From assembly GCA_012513435.1 (NCBI GenBank), contig JAAZCE010000008.1, positions 1 to 64,000 of the forward strand: 64,000 bases of DNA, read 5' to 3'. Numbering within the stretch: position 1 is the first letter of the stretch; each line of letters starts with the position of its first letter. The stretch comes from Clostridiales bacterium (lineage in GTDB: Bacteria > Bacillota > Clostridia > Peptostreptococcales > Anaerovoracaceae). Below are positions 36,445 through 45,326 of the stretch, piece after piece. The notes beneath the pieces are model-generated. The model searched no databases. It saw only the letters and a list, made by a program, of their open reading frames with translations, and was not told where the DNA came from. The translations under genes and the position numbers were made by a program.

Positions 36445-37953
36445 TTATAACTCCGTATATTTCATTATTCTCTTGCCGCTTTTGATTTCTCTTTCTATTT
36501 CCTTGATTGTTTCCTTTTCTGAATATTTCGTCCTCACTCCGCTGTAATCAAAATAATTTTCGTGTCCCTTTCCGAGAGATACTATCATGTCTCCCGGAAG
36601 TGCATGAGTTATGGCAAACGCTAAAGCTTCCTTCCTGTTGCGAATCTTGATATACTCAATGCTGTGTTTATCCAGCTCATGGGCTATATCATCAATGATT
36701 TTTTCCGGATTTTCAAACCTCGGGTTCTCATCTGTGACCACAGCAAAATCAGCAATTTCCCCTATAACCTTGCTCATTCCGTAACGCCTTTTTCGCGAAC
36801 GATTACCGGCACATCCAAAAACGCATATAAGCCTATTATGGCTGTATTCGCTTAGAGCCTTCAGTACGTTGCGAGCGCTATCCTCGTTGTGAGCATAGTC
36901 TATTATAACATCAAATTTATGTGAGATGTTAACTAATTCCAGCCTCCCCTTTACCCTGACATCCTTTATACCTTCCAGTATATGATTATCGGCAACTTCT
37001 TTCAACTCTGCACACACTGCCATGGAAAGAAGCGCATTATACACGGAAAACTCTCCAGGGCTTTGTGTCTGAGCACTGCCGTTTATCAGTCCCTTTATCT
37101 TAAAGCTCATGCCATGCCGGCTCTCTCCAAAAATATATTCAATGTCATAAGCAATCAAATCGCCTGTACTCTTCTTTATGGAAACTCCCAAAACCCTACA
37201 TGTATGTCCGTCAAGCAGCTCCTTGCAGTGACGGTCATCAATGTTGACTATTCCTGTCCTGCACTGTTTAAAAAGACGACTTTTACATTCTAGATATTCT
37301 TTAAAGCTGGCATGCTCTGCCTTACCTACATGGTCTGAAGAAATATTGCTAAAAATTCCGTAGTCAAAGAATATCCCGTCGGTCCTGCTTTGCTTGAGAC
37401 CTTGTGATGATACTTCTAAAACAGCATACCTGCAGCCGTTTTTCACCATCTGGGCCAGGCTTTTTTGAATTTCGTAGGATTCAGGTGTAGTATTTTTCGT
37501 AGGGAAAGTGGTCCTCCCCGTATCGACACCTATACTGCCTATGATTCCTGCCTTCTGCCCTGCTTCTTTCAATATTGATTTTATAGTATAGGCTATTGTG
37601 GTCTTTCCTTTAGTTCCCGTTATTCCTATGGTGACAAGCTTGTCCGCCGGATGTCCAAAAAGTGCTGCCGACATTAAAGCCAAAGCCGGGCGAGTAGCCC
37701 TTACATGAATTACCGTTACTCCTGCAGCAATGCCTTCCGCTTTTTCTAGATCTTCTAAAACAATTGCCGCCACCTGTTTCTCAACAGCTTCCGATATATA
37801 TTCATGTCCATCGGTCACAGCTCCCGGAAGGCAGACAAATAGGCTTCCCGGTTTGATTTTTCTCGAATCGTATACTATATCTGTTATATCTCTATCCATG
37901 CTCCCCTGCAGTAATGTACAATTTATCTCTCCACATAAATCTTTCAGGTGCAC
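36445..37953 (-). CDS. murE: MurE-like UDP-MurNAc-tripeptide ligase
   Basis: This 502-aa Mur ligase adds the third amino acid of the peptidoglycan stem. It shows GITGTKGKTTIAYTIKS (ATP loop, 109-), NTTPES, the carbamylated-lysine segment LECKSRLFK, GRLELV, DYAHNEDSARNVL, and the substrate motif ENPRFENP (409-) in place of the usual DNPR. With KGHENY (462-) the arginine points to meso-diaminopimelate rather than lysine. The start is a GTG at 37953 behind GGAGGG. Placed outside a dcw cluster and ahead of two ABC exporters, it may be a second, accessory MurE. Confidence 0.88.
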   Translation of the reverse strand: MHLKDLCGEINCTLLQGSMDRDITDIVYDSRKIKPGSLFVCLPGAVTDGHEYISEAVEKQVAAIVLEDLEKAEGIAAGVTVIHVRATRPALALMSAALFGHPADKLVTIGITGTKGKTTIAYTIKSILKEAGQKAGIIGSIGVDTGRTTFPTKNTTPESYEIQKSLAQMVKNGCRYAVLEVSSQGLKQSRTDGIFFDYGIFSNISSDHVGKAEHASFKEYLECKSRLFKQCRTGIVNIDDRHCKELLDGHTCRVLGVSIKKSTGDLIAYDIEYIFGESRHGMSFKIKGLINGSAQTQSPGEFSVYNALLSMAVCAELKEVADNHILEGIKDVRVKGRLELVNISHKFDVIIDYAHNEDSARNVLKALSEYSHNRLICVFGCAGNRSRKRRYGMSKVIGEIADFAVVTDENPRFENPEKIIDDIAHELDKHSIEYIKIRNRKEALAFAITHALPGDMIVSLGKGHENYFDYSGVRTKYSEKETIKEIEREIKSGKRIMKYTEL

Positions 37954-38177
37954 TTTGTTCCCTCCGCTTCAAAATTGATTATGCATCAGTATACAACAAT
38001 AGTTCTGACATAATCCGTCGAATTTAGTATATAGGAACATTTTGTTAAGCTTAGCGAATTAATGTGTGGATTATATGGTAATTTTGTGTCAAAGTCTACC
38101 TTTTCCTTAACAATTCTTAACGCAAAAAAGGCTGTTAATTTTGTTTACTGTAAATATTTACCACCCTTTTCCAAGCA
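37954..38177. other. Intergenic region upstream of murE
   Basis: AT-rich; no gene with a ribosome binding site was found on either strand. A TATACT is present on the minus strand near 37992, but I could not pair it with a good -35. The murE promoter is expected here. Confidence 0.4.
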
Positions 38178-38230
38178 ATAAAATACAGTTACCGGATTTG
38201 TCAATGACAAGTTTGGTAACTGTATTTTAT
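38178..38230 (-). terminator. Long hairpin after the flavin reductase gene
   Basis: Perfect 16-bp arms ATAAAATACAGTTACC and GGTAACTGTATTTTAT, with a further inner stem (TTGTCA/TGACAA). It lies 32 bp after the stop of the gene at 38262 and likely ends that transcript. Confidence 0.75.
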
Positions 38231-38261
38231 CTTAGTCTTCTATTCTCATTTCGCTGGCTTT

Positions 38262-38804
38262 TTAAAACTTTTCTGCTAGCTGGGCTGCCATCTTCAGTCC
38301 ATCGGTTTTCTCAATATCACCTTCTGCCCCTACTCCCGGCACCAGTACATATCCTGCGTTTTCACACTGCAGCAGCTCTATGGTCTTATCGTAGGCAAAC
38401 TTGATTCCATCGAAGGTTTCTAAGCTATCCTCTTCACAGCAGGATATCAACACCGACTTCTTGCCTGCAAAGCTTTTCTCCGCAACGCAGAAGGAATACA
38501 GCCTATCGATAACGGCTTTTATCTGTGCTGAGAATGTATACCAATAGACAGGTGATACGAACACAATACCCTCTGCTTCTTCAAGCTGCTTGGCTATCTC
38601 GTTAAAATCGTCTTCAAATATACAGGCCTCCCCGCCGCTGAAGCAGCTATCACACGCCTGACATCCTCCAATTACCATTTCATTTGTATCAAAGAGTATC
38701 ACCTCACAGCCGTTGGCTTGGGCGGCTCTTGCAAAGCTCTCTGCCATACGATTACTGTTGCCATCCTTCCTCGGACTTCCTGTAAGTACCACTATTTTTT
38801 TCAT
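38262..38804 (-). CDS. NADPH-dependent FMN reductase / flavodoxin-fold protein
   Basis: This 180-aa protein has the FMN-phosphate loop LTGSPRKDGNSNRMAESF, CQACDSCFSG with a pair of cysteines typical of iron-sulfur flavoprotein-like members, and the isoalloxazine loop VSPVYWYTFSAQIKAVIDR. It is 57 bp after the MerR regulator on the same strand and may be its target. It is likely a quinone, nitro-compound or flavin reductase; the true acceptor is unknown. Confidence 0.88.
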   Translation of the reverse strand: MKKIVVLTGSPRKDGNSNRMAESFARAAQANGCEVILFDTNEMVIGGCQACDSCFSGGEACIFEDDFNEIAKQLEEAEGIVFVSPVYWYTFSAQIKAVIDRLYSFCVAEKSFAGKKSVLISCCEEDSLETFDGIKFAYDKTIELLQCENAGYVLVPGVGAEGDIEKTDGLKMAAQLAEKF

Positions 38805-38860
38805 TTTTGCTCCTCTCTGCGGTGAGCGGATTAATCTTCGCAGCTTTGTAATTTAAGTTC

Positions 38861-39616
38861 CTATGCCCAGCAGTTGATGGAATCTGCCAGAAGTTTGGCA
38901 CAGCCTTCCACCTTGCTGTCATAGTAAGCCTTAAAGCGTTGGTCAGCCAGGTACATCATAGCAACGCCCTTATGAGCCTGCGGTGTGTAAGTCTTCCATA
39001 CCATGCTTATCCATTCCCTGTGCTTTGTCGTAATCTCCTTGCCCACCAAGCTGTCAGACTTTACAGATTCCTTTATGCCCTTTTCCAAGAGGCCTTTGAC
39101 CTCCATTTCCAAGTCCTTGAACCTGTCCCAGTCTTGTTGGGACATGCCCTTAATCCGGCTGTTGAAACCTTCTACTTCATCTCCGCCGTACTTGCCGCGT
39201 ACTTCCTCACCGTACTTTTTTTCGTTTTCTTCTATTATTCCATCTTTAAAAGCTTCGAATTTTTCCTTGTCATTCATTTCGCATTCTCCTCTCATAGAGC
39301 TTATAGTCTTTTTCACTGTCCGAATAAGAAGCTCCGTGTGCTCCTTTTGCTCTTCCAGCTTCAGAAGGTGGTCCTCCAGCGCTGTAATGATATCAAAGCT
39401 TTCATCATATATTATACCTCTAATCTGCTTTAAGTCCAAGCCCCTGCCCTTGTAAAAAAGAATTTGTTGAAGAAGGGCTACTTCGTTGTCACCGTAAAAT
39501 CTGTAGCCGGCTTCATTGGTGTAAAGTGGCTTAAGCAAACCTATTTCTTCATAATAGCGCAGGGTGCGTGCACTCACTCCTGCGATTTTTGAAAGCTGTT
39601 TGATACTATATTCCAT
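38861..39616 (-). CDS. MerR-family regulator with TipAS-like ligand domain
   Basis: This 251-aa regulator has an N-terminal MerR winged helix (YSIKQLSKIAGVSARTLRYY, then EEIGLLKP), a coiled-coil of about 40 residues and a C-terminal TipAS-type domain (from about residue 125; SRIKGMSQQDWDRFKDLE, YTPQAHKGVAMMYLADQRF). TipAS domains capture thiopeptides and other multidrug ligands. Its promoter has the 19-bp spacer typical for MerR activation, with a palindrome inside it. Confidence 0.93.
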   Translation of the reverse strand: MEYSIKQLSKIAGVSARTLRYYEEIGLLKPLYTNEAGYRFYGDNEVALLQQILFYKGRGLDLKQIRGIIYDESFDIITALEDHLLKLEEQKEHTELLIRTVKKTISSMRGECEMNDKEKFEAFKDGIIEENEKKYGEEVRGKYGGDEVEGFNSRIKGMSQQDWDRFKDLEMEVKGLLEKGIKESVKSDSLVGKEITTKHREWISMVWKTYTPQAHKGVAMMYLADQRFKAYYDSKVEGCAKLLADSINCWA

Positions 39617-39640
39617 AGTTTTTACCTCCTGAATAATACA

Positions 39641-39671
39641 AGTATATCCCTTGACGTAACGTCAAAGTCAA
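39641..39671 (-). promoter_or_regulatory. MerR-type promoter with 19-bp spacer and operator
   Basis: On the minus strand TTGACT (39671-39666), a 19-bp spacer, TATACT (39646-39641). The palindrome TTGACGT-A-ACGTCAA (39651-39665) lies wholly within the spacer. A 19-bp spacer that needs bending by an activator is the mark of MerR-controlled promoters, so the gene is probably self-activating. Confidence 0.85.
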
Positions 39672-39712
39672 TATAAAATTGTAAATAATAATAAAACAGG
39701 AGGAAACAGACA

Positions 39713-40090
39713 ATGGAATTTGTAAGCACAAAGAATGCGCCTGCTGCAGTAGGTCCTTACTCTCAGGCGATCAAAGTAAACGGAATGTTATTCACTTCAG
39801 GGCAAATCTCACTCGATCCTGCAACGGGCAGCATCGTAGGAGAAGATATAGTAACACAGGCAGAACAGGTAATGAAAAATCTCATGGCGGTTCTTAATGC
39901 AGCTGGCACTAAGCAGGAAAACGTGGTCAAGACCACTTGCTTTTTGGCAAATATGGGAGATTTCGTAGCCTTTAACGAGGTCTACGCCAAATACTTTACA
40001 GAAAAACCAGCAAGGTCCTGCGTGGCAGTAAAGACCCTGCCTAAGGATGTGCTTTGTGAAGTTGAAGTTATAGCCACAGTGGAGGCTTAG
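39713..40090 (+). CDS. ridA: RidA-family enamine/imine deaminase
   Basis: RidA hydrolyses the reactive 2-aminocrotonate made by threonine dehydratase. The 125-aa protein shows APAAVGPYSQAIKVNG, FTSGQISLDP, VVKTTCFLANMGDF and the catalytic arginine in PARSCVAVKTLP. One base separates it from ilvA, so the detoxifying enzyme and its source are made together. Confidence 0.96.
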   Translation: MEFVSTKNAPAAVGPYSQAIKVNGMLFTSGQISLDPATGSIVGEDIVTQAEQVMKNLMAVLNAAGTKQENVVKTTCFLANMGDFVAFNEVYAKYFTEKPARSCVAVKTLPKDVLCEVEVIATVEA

Positions 40091-40091
40091 T

Positions 40092-41312
40092 ATGGAAAAG
40101 CTTACACTTGAAAAATTCGAGGAAGCATCGGAGCTGGTCAAGAAGGTCACCCTGCCCACAAAGCTTGAGTACAGCGAAACTCTAAGCGACAGAACAGGCG
40201 GCAAGATATATCTGAAGCCTGAAAACATGCAGTACACCGGCGCCTATAAGGTCAGAGGCGCTTACTACAAGATAGCAACTTTAAGCGAATCTCAGAGAAA
40301 AAAAGGTCTTATTACGGCCTCAGCCGGCAATCACGCTCAAGGTGTGGCCTACGCCGCAAAGAAATTTGGATGCAAGGCGACCATCGTAATGCCTACGGTA
40401 ACGCCTCTCATCAAGATAAACCGTACTAAAAGCTACGGTGCGGAAATAGTTCTTCACGGAGACGTATACGACGACTCCTACGAGCACGCTGTAAAACTGG
40501 CAAAGGAACAGGGCCTAACCTTTATACATCCTTTTGACGACTTGGCTGTAGCAACTGGACAAGGCTCCATCGCCATGGAAATCGTTCAGGAGCTGCCTAC
40601 GGTAGACTATATAATAGTCCCTATCGGAGGGGGCGGCTTAATTACGGGCGTTTCCACACTGGCTAAGATGCTTAACCCTAAAATCAAGGTGGTTGGCGTA
40701 GAGCCAAAGACTGCAGCAAGCATGACTGCCGCCCTTGAAAACAACGGCCCCATGACTCTTGAAAGCGCCAATACCATCGCTGACGGTACGGCGGTAAAAA
40801 AAGTCGGCGAAAAAATATTCCCATACTGCAAGGAAAATATAAGTCAAATCGTGAGAGTAGAGGACCATGAGCTTATCGGTGCTTTTCTCGACATGGTGGA
40901 AAACCACAAGATGATTGTGGAAAATTCAGGGCTTCTTTCCGTGGCTGCTCTCAAACAGCTGGACCTTAAGGGCAAAAAAGCCGTAGTAGTTCTCAGCGGC
41001 GGAAACATGGACGTTATCACCATGTCATCTGTGGTTCAACACGGCCTTATCCAAAAGGACAGGATATTCTCTGTTTCCGTTCTTCTTCCCGACAAGGCAG
41101 GCGAGCTTGTAAAGGTGGCTTCGACTATCGCTGATGCCGGCGGCAATGTTATCAAGCTCGAGCACAATCAGTTTGTCAGCATCAACAGAATCAACGCCGT
41201 TGAACTGAGAATTACCATGGAAGCCTACGGCACGGAGCATAAGAACAAGATACTCAAGGCTCTTGCAGATAAGGATCTGAATCCTCAGGTGGTAGACACT
41301 AAACTGTATTAA
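40092..41312 (+). CDS. ilvA: Threonine ammonia-lyase, ACT-containing short form
   Basis: It deaminates threonine to 2-oxobutyrate. The 406-aa protein has the PLP lysine in TGAYKVRGAYYK, ASAGNHAQGVAYAA, the phosphate loop VPIGGGGLITGV, and one C-terminal ACT domain (from about 330; SVLLPDKAGELVKVASTIAD). Length and the single ACT domain match the clostridial, catabolic-like type rather than long biosynthetic IlvA. It uses the ribosome binding site inside the ridA 3' end. Confidence 0.94.
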   Translation: MEKLTLEKFEEASELVKKVTLPTKLEYSETLSDRTGGKIYLKPENMQYTGAYKVRGAYYKIATLSESQRKKGLITASAGNHAQGVAYAAKKFGCKATIVMPTVTPLIKINRTKSYGAEIVLHGDVYDDSYEHAVKLAKEQGLTFIHPFDDLAVATGQGSIAMEIVQELPTVDYIIVPIGGGGLITGVSTLAKMLNPKIKVVGVEPKTAASMTAALENNGPMTLESANTIADGTAVKKVGEKIFPYCKENISQIVRVEDHELIGAFLDMVENHKMIVENSGLLSVAALKQLDLKGKKAVVVLSGGNMDVITMSSVVQHGLIQKDRIFSVSVLLPDKAGELVKVASTIADAGGNVIKLEHNQFVSINRINAVELRITMEAYGTEHKNKILKALADKDLNPQVVDTKLY

Positions 41313-41331
41313 TGAGTCACTAAAATCTAAA

Positions 41332-41380
41332 AGTGAGTGGGAACCTCAGGGCTTTCTCTGATATTCACTCACTCTTTTAT
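41332..41380 (+). terminator. Terminator of ridA-ilvA
   Basis: AGTGAGTG pairs with CACTCACT, with an inner TCAG/CTGA stem, then CTTTTATTGCTTTT. Confidence 0.7.
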
Positions 41381-41476
41381 TGCTTTTGTTTATTCTTCTT
41401 TATTACTTTTGTATTACAGCTTCGGGAGCTTCCTTGCTGAGAACCTGCATCTTTACGTCCCCCTAATCCTTCTCGC

Positions 41477-42292
41477 TCAGCGGATACTAAAGCCCGTATG
41501 ACTCAACCCTCCCAAGGTTCTTTCTGCCCATGAATACTGATTCATATATTCCCCCGTAAAGGTACTGATTGCCGCAGCGTTGCCGTCCAGTGCCATATAA
41601 TAGTCACAGTCAATCTTCGTCGTATCCACACGAATACTATTGTACTTCTTCGAGATTATACCTTCTATTCCAGCGGCCGCAAGTGATTTCTTTAAATCAG
41701 AAATGATTTTTTCCGCGTAGTTCATTATCCTCTTACTGTAGGGAGCCTCCTCCCAGAGAACCTCCGACAGCTCCTTAATGGTTACCTCCGCACCCCTTCT
41801 GTCTATAAGGTATGCAAGACACTCCTTGGACTTGCTCCTTGCAAAATTAACAGGCATACCTCCATTTTTATCAAAAACTGTAAAATTCCCAAAGGTCTGC
41901 ACAAAGGGCTTGCCAGAATTCGGTTCATCTGCTTTTACAGGATTTCTTAGGTTATTCAGCTCCAAGGAAAGGTCTTCTTCGTCAATTGGTTTGATAAGAT
42001 ATCCGCTAGCGTGCATCCTTATAGCCTCGTAGGAATATCGAGAATCTCTTGCCGTAAATACGATGTTTAAGAGAGGGCAAATCTCTTTAAAACGAAAAGC
42101 AAAGTCCACGCCGTTTGCTCCCTTCATCTGTGTGTCTAGGATAACAACATCAACTGGACTTCTCTCTAGGTACCGCATAGCTTCCACAGGGCTTAAAAAT
42201 CCAAGAGCTTCGTAGGCCGGGGAAATTTTTTCAAGCAAAGAAAGCGTATTATCAAGATCAAATTTTTCTTCATCAACAACTATTATCCGCAA
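41477..42292 (-). CDS. Orphan response regulator with SARP-like output domain
   Basis: This 271-aa protein has a receiver domain (LRIIVVDEEKFDLDNTLSLL; phospho-acceptor in VVILDTQMKGANG; VFTARDSRYSYEAIRMHASGYLIKPI) followed by a winged-helix output domain as in SARP/OmpR-like proteins (KSKECLAYLIDRRGAEVTIK, ELSEVLWEE). It starts at a TTG (42292), 8 nt after GGAGG; an ATG 30 bp upstream lies in front of that site. No histidine kinase is nearby. Related proteins of Clostridia often end with a bacterial transcriptional activation domain, here shortened. Confidence 0.8.
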   Translation of the reverse strand: MRIIVVDEEKFDLDNTLSLLEKISPAYEALGFLSPVEAMRYLERSPVDVVILDTQMKGANGVDFAFRFKEICPLLNIVFTARDSRYSYEAIRMHASGYLIKPIDEEDLSLELNNLRNPVKADEPNSGKPFVQTFGNFTVFDKNGGMPVNFARSKSKECLAYLIDRRGAEVTIKELSEVLWEEAPYSKRIMNYAEKIISDLKKSLAAAGIEGIISKKYNSIRVDTTKIDCDYYMALDGNAAAISTFTGEYMNQYSWAERTLGGLSHTGFSIR

Positions 42293-42370
42293 TGCCGTAC
42301 CCTCCTGTTTTATTGACTGCATTTTATCACATCTGTGTCGGCTCGATCAATTTTCATGAGTCATATCGTC

Positions 42371-42670
42371 CTAATAATACTGTTTTATATATTCTTCTAC
42401 CGTAGCCATGACCTCTTCAAAGCCTACCACACATTCCCAGTCGCCCGGAATATAGTGCTTTATAAGCCCATAAATCCACTCCCTGTAATATTCAAGAGCT
42501 GATTCACTGGTTTCGCCCCTGCCCTGACTTTTTAACTTCCTTATATCGGTTCTGGCGTATTCGACTGTAATTTTACATCGTCGCTTTTCAATGCCTTGGG
42601 TGGCATCATATACACTGACAACGCAGTTGGTGGGCAATACAATATCTATTGCCAATCTTATTTTACGCAT
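42371..42670 (-). CDS. Hypothetical protein, 99 aa
   Basis: The ATG at 42670 is preceded by GGAGACAGG. The product is a soluble mixed alpha/beta protein (MRKIRLAIDIVLPTNCVVSV at the start; YYREWIYGLIKHYIPGDWEC later). No family is recognised. It lies 14 bp after the ZIP transporter gene on the same strand. Confidence 0.6.
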   Translation of the reverse strand: MRKIRLAIDIVLPTNCVVSVYDATQGIEKRRCKITVEYARTDIRKLKSQGRGETSESALEYYREWIYGLIKHYIPGDWECVVGFEEVMATVEEYIKQYY

Positions 42671-42684
42671 AGTATCCTGTCTCC

Positions 42685-43461
42685 TCAACCAAGAGCAACG
42701 TCAAGTGTCATCATAAGACTAAAGCCAAGGACAAAAAATACAGTTCCCATATTGGAATGGCTTCCTTGAGTCATCTCGGGAATCAATTCCTCCACTACCA
42801 CATAAATCATGGCTCCAGCGGCAAAGCTGAGCAAATAAGGCAGGGCCGGTAAAATAAATCCCGCCGCCAAAATTGTCAGCAACGCGCCTACAGGCTCTAC
42901 CGCGCCCGACAACATGCCATAGACAAATGCCTTGGGCTTTCTCAGACCCTCCGCTCTGAGAGGCATGGATATAATCGCTCCTTCAGGAAAGTTCTGAATA
43001 GCTATTCCGATAGCCAGTGCAAGGGCTGCCATAATGGTGATTTCCGTGTTTCCGGACATATATCCTGCGAAGACAACACCTACTGCCATTCCTTCTGGAA
43101 TGTTATGAAGCGTTACTGCCAACATGAGCATAGTAGACTTTTTCAGCTTACTCTTAGGCCCCTCTGCTTCGTCGGCGCTTCTATGTAAGTGTGGAATAAT
43201 ATGATCCAAAGCCAAAAGAAACAGCGCACCTATCCAGAACCCCACCACGGCTGGAACAAATGACAGCTTTCCCATTCCTTGTGATTGCTCCATGGCAGGA
43301 ATGAGCAAGCTCCAGACTGACGCAGCTACCATAACCCCTGCGGCAAATCCATTAAGAGCCCGCTGTACCGTATCGCTAAAGTCTTTTCGCACCAAAAACA
43401 CACAGGCTGCCCCTAAAGAGGTCCCAAGAAAAGGAATCATTATGCCTGCAAATATTTCCAT
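42685..43461 (-). CDS. ZIP-family metal transporter
   Basis: This 258-aa protein with eight predicted helices imports divalent metals such as Zn, Mn or Fe. The family metal-site helices are clear: AVTLHNIPEGMAVGVVFAG (helix IV) and ALAIGIAIQNFPEGAIISMP (helix V). A short histidine cluster (IIPHLHRSADE) lies in the loop after helix III. The ATG at 43461 with GAGGAGTG is chosen; an earlier in-frame start at 43572 would add a non-conserved tail overlapping the EcsC gene. Confidence 0.92.
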   Translation of the reverse strand: MEIFAGIMIPFLGTSLGAACVFLVRKDFSDTVQRALNGFAAGVMVAASVWSLLIPAMEQSQGMGKLSFVPAVVGFWIGALFLLALDHIIPHLHRSADEAEGPKSKLKKSTMLMLAVTLHNIPEGMAVGVVFAGYMSGNTEITIMAALALAIGIAIQNFPEGAIISMPLRAEGLRKPKAFVYGMLSGAVEPVGALLTILAAGFILPALPYLLSFAAGAMIYVVVEELIPEMTQGSHSNMGTVFFVLGFSLMMTLDVALG

Positions 43462-43474
43462 AAATGTCACTCCT

Positions 43475-44257
43475 CTATTTTCTGTCCAAATAAAATCTTC
43501 GACGATATTTAAAGCCTGCGTACTTGAGTACCTGCTGCATATATATAGCATCATAGGCTCCGCCAACTGCACCTACTATAGGGATTCCCTGCAAAAACTT
43601 CATGTAAAGAAGCTCCTTGGAAAGCGAGTTGGCCGCCTTCTTAATATAGTCCTGGCGCTGATAATCGTCGGGCAAATTGCCGGTTTCTATGAATTCGTTT
43701 ATTTGTTCATCAATCTTTTGCAAATCGTTTCCGTAAGAAACGGAACCCCTTATAAGCAGCAAAATGAAGTAGCGTTCTTCCTCAGTTTCGTACTGATATC
43801 CGTAGTGAAGAGTCATCTGGTAAATTCCCTTAAGCAGCCCGGCAGTAAATAGGGGTATATCTGGAATGCCTATGCCAAGAATCCCTAAACCTACTCCCGA
43901 AGCCCCGGAAATGGCCACATTGACTGCATGAGAGCCATTTGCTTTCTTGGAGAATCTCTTAAGAGATTTCCTGTTTCGCTGTACTCCGTCTGCAAAATCG
44001 TTTATCATGAATTTGTTATTGATTTTTTTCTTGTTGTAGGTCTTCTCTATTATCCCTGTTCCCTGTTCAAAAACCATGGAAAAGGCCTTTGCAAAGGCAG
44101 CATCCAGTGTATGCTGGAGCTTTGAGGGCACCTTGTCGTCCAATAGCCTGTTGAGTTTAGTGTCCTTTTTGCTTATTCTGTTGAAAAGGAATCGGTCTTC
44201 CTGTCTTTTTAGCCTCTGCCATTCCTTACGCAGGGCTTTTTCTTGTTTTTTATCCAT
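43475..44257 (-). CDS. EcsC-family protein
   Basis: This 260-aa protein matches the EcsC family (GTGIIEKTYNKKKINNKFMI; GASGVGLGILGIGIPDIPLF; TLHYGYQYETEEERYFILLL). EcsC is encoded with an ABC transporter in Bacillus, but here it stands alone. The glycine-rich hydrophobic stretch suggests membrane contact. The function is not known. The ATG at 44257 is chosen by protein alignment from memory; the ribosome binding site is weak. Confidence 0.82.
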   Translation of the reverse strand: MDKKQEKALRKEWQRLKRQEDRFLFNRISKKDTKLNRLLDDKVPSKLQHTLDAAFAKAFSMVFEQGTGIIEKTYNKKKINNKFMINDFADGVQRNRKSLKRFSKKANGSHAVNVAISGASGVGLGILGIGIPDIPLFTAGLLKGIYQMTLHYGYQYETEEERYFILLLIRGSVSYGNDLQKIDEQINEFIETGNLPDDYQRQDYIKKAANSLSKELLYMKFLQGIPIVGAVGGAYDAIYMQQVLKYAGFKYRRRFYLDRK

Positions 44258-44264
44258 ATTAAGA

Positions 44265-45128
44265 TTATACCCTATTTCCCGGAATTTTTTTCTTGCTTTC
44301 CCAAACACACCACCACCCAATAGTGACAATGATTATGGCTGCCCCTATCAATGCGAAGGTTCCCGGTGCTTCCCCATCAAAGATGAACACCCATACAGGA
44401 TTCAGCAGAGGCTCCAGCATTCCAATGAGGGAGCAGGCAAGAGGCGGACAGTATTTTGACGCTACCGTATAAAGAACGTAAGGAATACCCAGCTGAAAAA
44501 CCCCCAATATAATGGCGTATATTATTTCCGTTCCCGTAGGTTCAAAGGGCACAAATGCCAGTGTCACACAGCCTGCGACAGAAGTAATGACGTGAGCAAG
44601 GAGAATACCTGTCATCCTTACCGAATCATCATCTCGCGCCTGGCCCACTGCAACGAACATTACCGCCAGGAATATTCCTGCCAAAATCCCCAGTAAATTA
44701 CCAACTATGCTTCCTGGAGAAAGCTGGTCAAAGAAAAACAAGGCAATGCCGATGACAGTAACAGCTACCACTGTAACATCTGTCCTGTTAAGTTTTTTCT
44801 TTAAAAATAATGCGGAAATTATCAGTATGAAAACAGGTGCCATGTATTGTAGGACTATGGCATTTGCTGCTGTAGTCAACTTATTTGCCATAACAAAGCA
44901 TATGCATGAGCAGGACAGGCCTGCCCCTGCCATAAAAGTCCATTTGTTGAACTTTAGCTTTCTTCCCGTGGCCGCCATAAAAATGCCTAATACAACTGCG
45001 CTGACGATACTCCGGAATCCTGCAATGAGCAGAGGGTTCCAGGATATCCACTTAATAAAAATCCCTGCAATACTCCAGAGGCAGGCACATAATGCCATAA
45101 GCCCCATTGACTGACGTTCCTTTGTCAC
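44265..45128 (-). CDS. EamA/DMT-family transporter
   Basis: This is a ten-helix, two-repeat EamA exporter of 287 aa if it starts at a GTG at 45128 nine nt after GAAAGG; an ATG at 45167 (300 aa) lacks a ribosome binding site. Typical are ALCACLWSIAGIFIKWIS and the end of the second repeat (CSLIGMLEPLLNPVWVFIF). It shares no operon partner with the 18741 transporter. The substrate is unknown. Confidence 0.85.
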   Translation of the reverse strand: MTKERQSMGLMALCACLWSIAGIFIKWISWNPLLIAGFRSIVSAVVLGIFMAATGRKLKFNKWTFMAGAGLSCSCICFVMANKLTTAANAIVLQYMAPVFILIISALFLKKKLNRTDVTVVAVTVIGIALFFFDQLSPGSIVGNLLGILAGIFLAVMFVAVGQARDDDSVRMTGILLAHVITSVAGCVTLAFVPFEPTGTEIIYAIILGVFQLGIPYVLYTVASKYCPPLACSLIGMLEPLLNPVWVFIFDGEAPGTFALIGAAIIIVTIGWWCVWESKKKIPGNRV

Positions 45129-45237
45129 TTTCACTTTCCTTTCTCTTATGCTTTCTCCATAATCCATTTTTTATTTACTAGTATATCATTTTTTTGGTAT
45201 CCGACCAACAGTCGTGTTGCAAAGAAGAGCGATTTTA

Positions 45238-45265
45238 TTGACAAAGCAGGATCATATGATATAAG
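45238..45265 (+). promoter_or_regulatory. Promoter of the XRE membrane regulator
   Basis: TTGACA (45238-45243), 16-bp spacer, TATAAG (45260-45265), 62 bp before the gene. Confidence 0.6.
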
Positions 45266-45326
45266 TTAATCATGGTTGGCGCGCAACCGGGGAAATTAAA
45301 ACCGCAAAACATCAGGGAGGAACACC

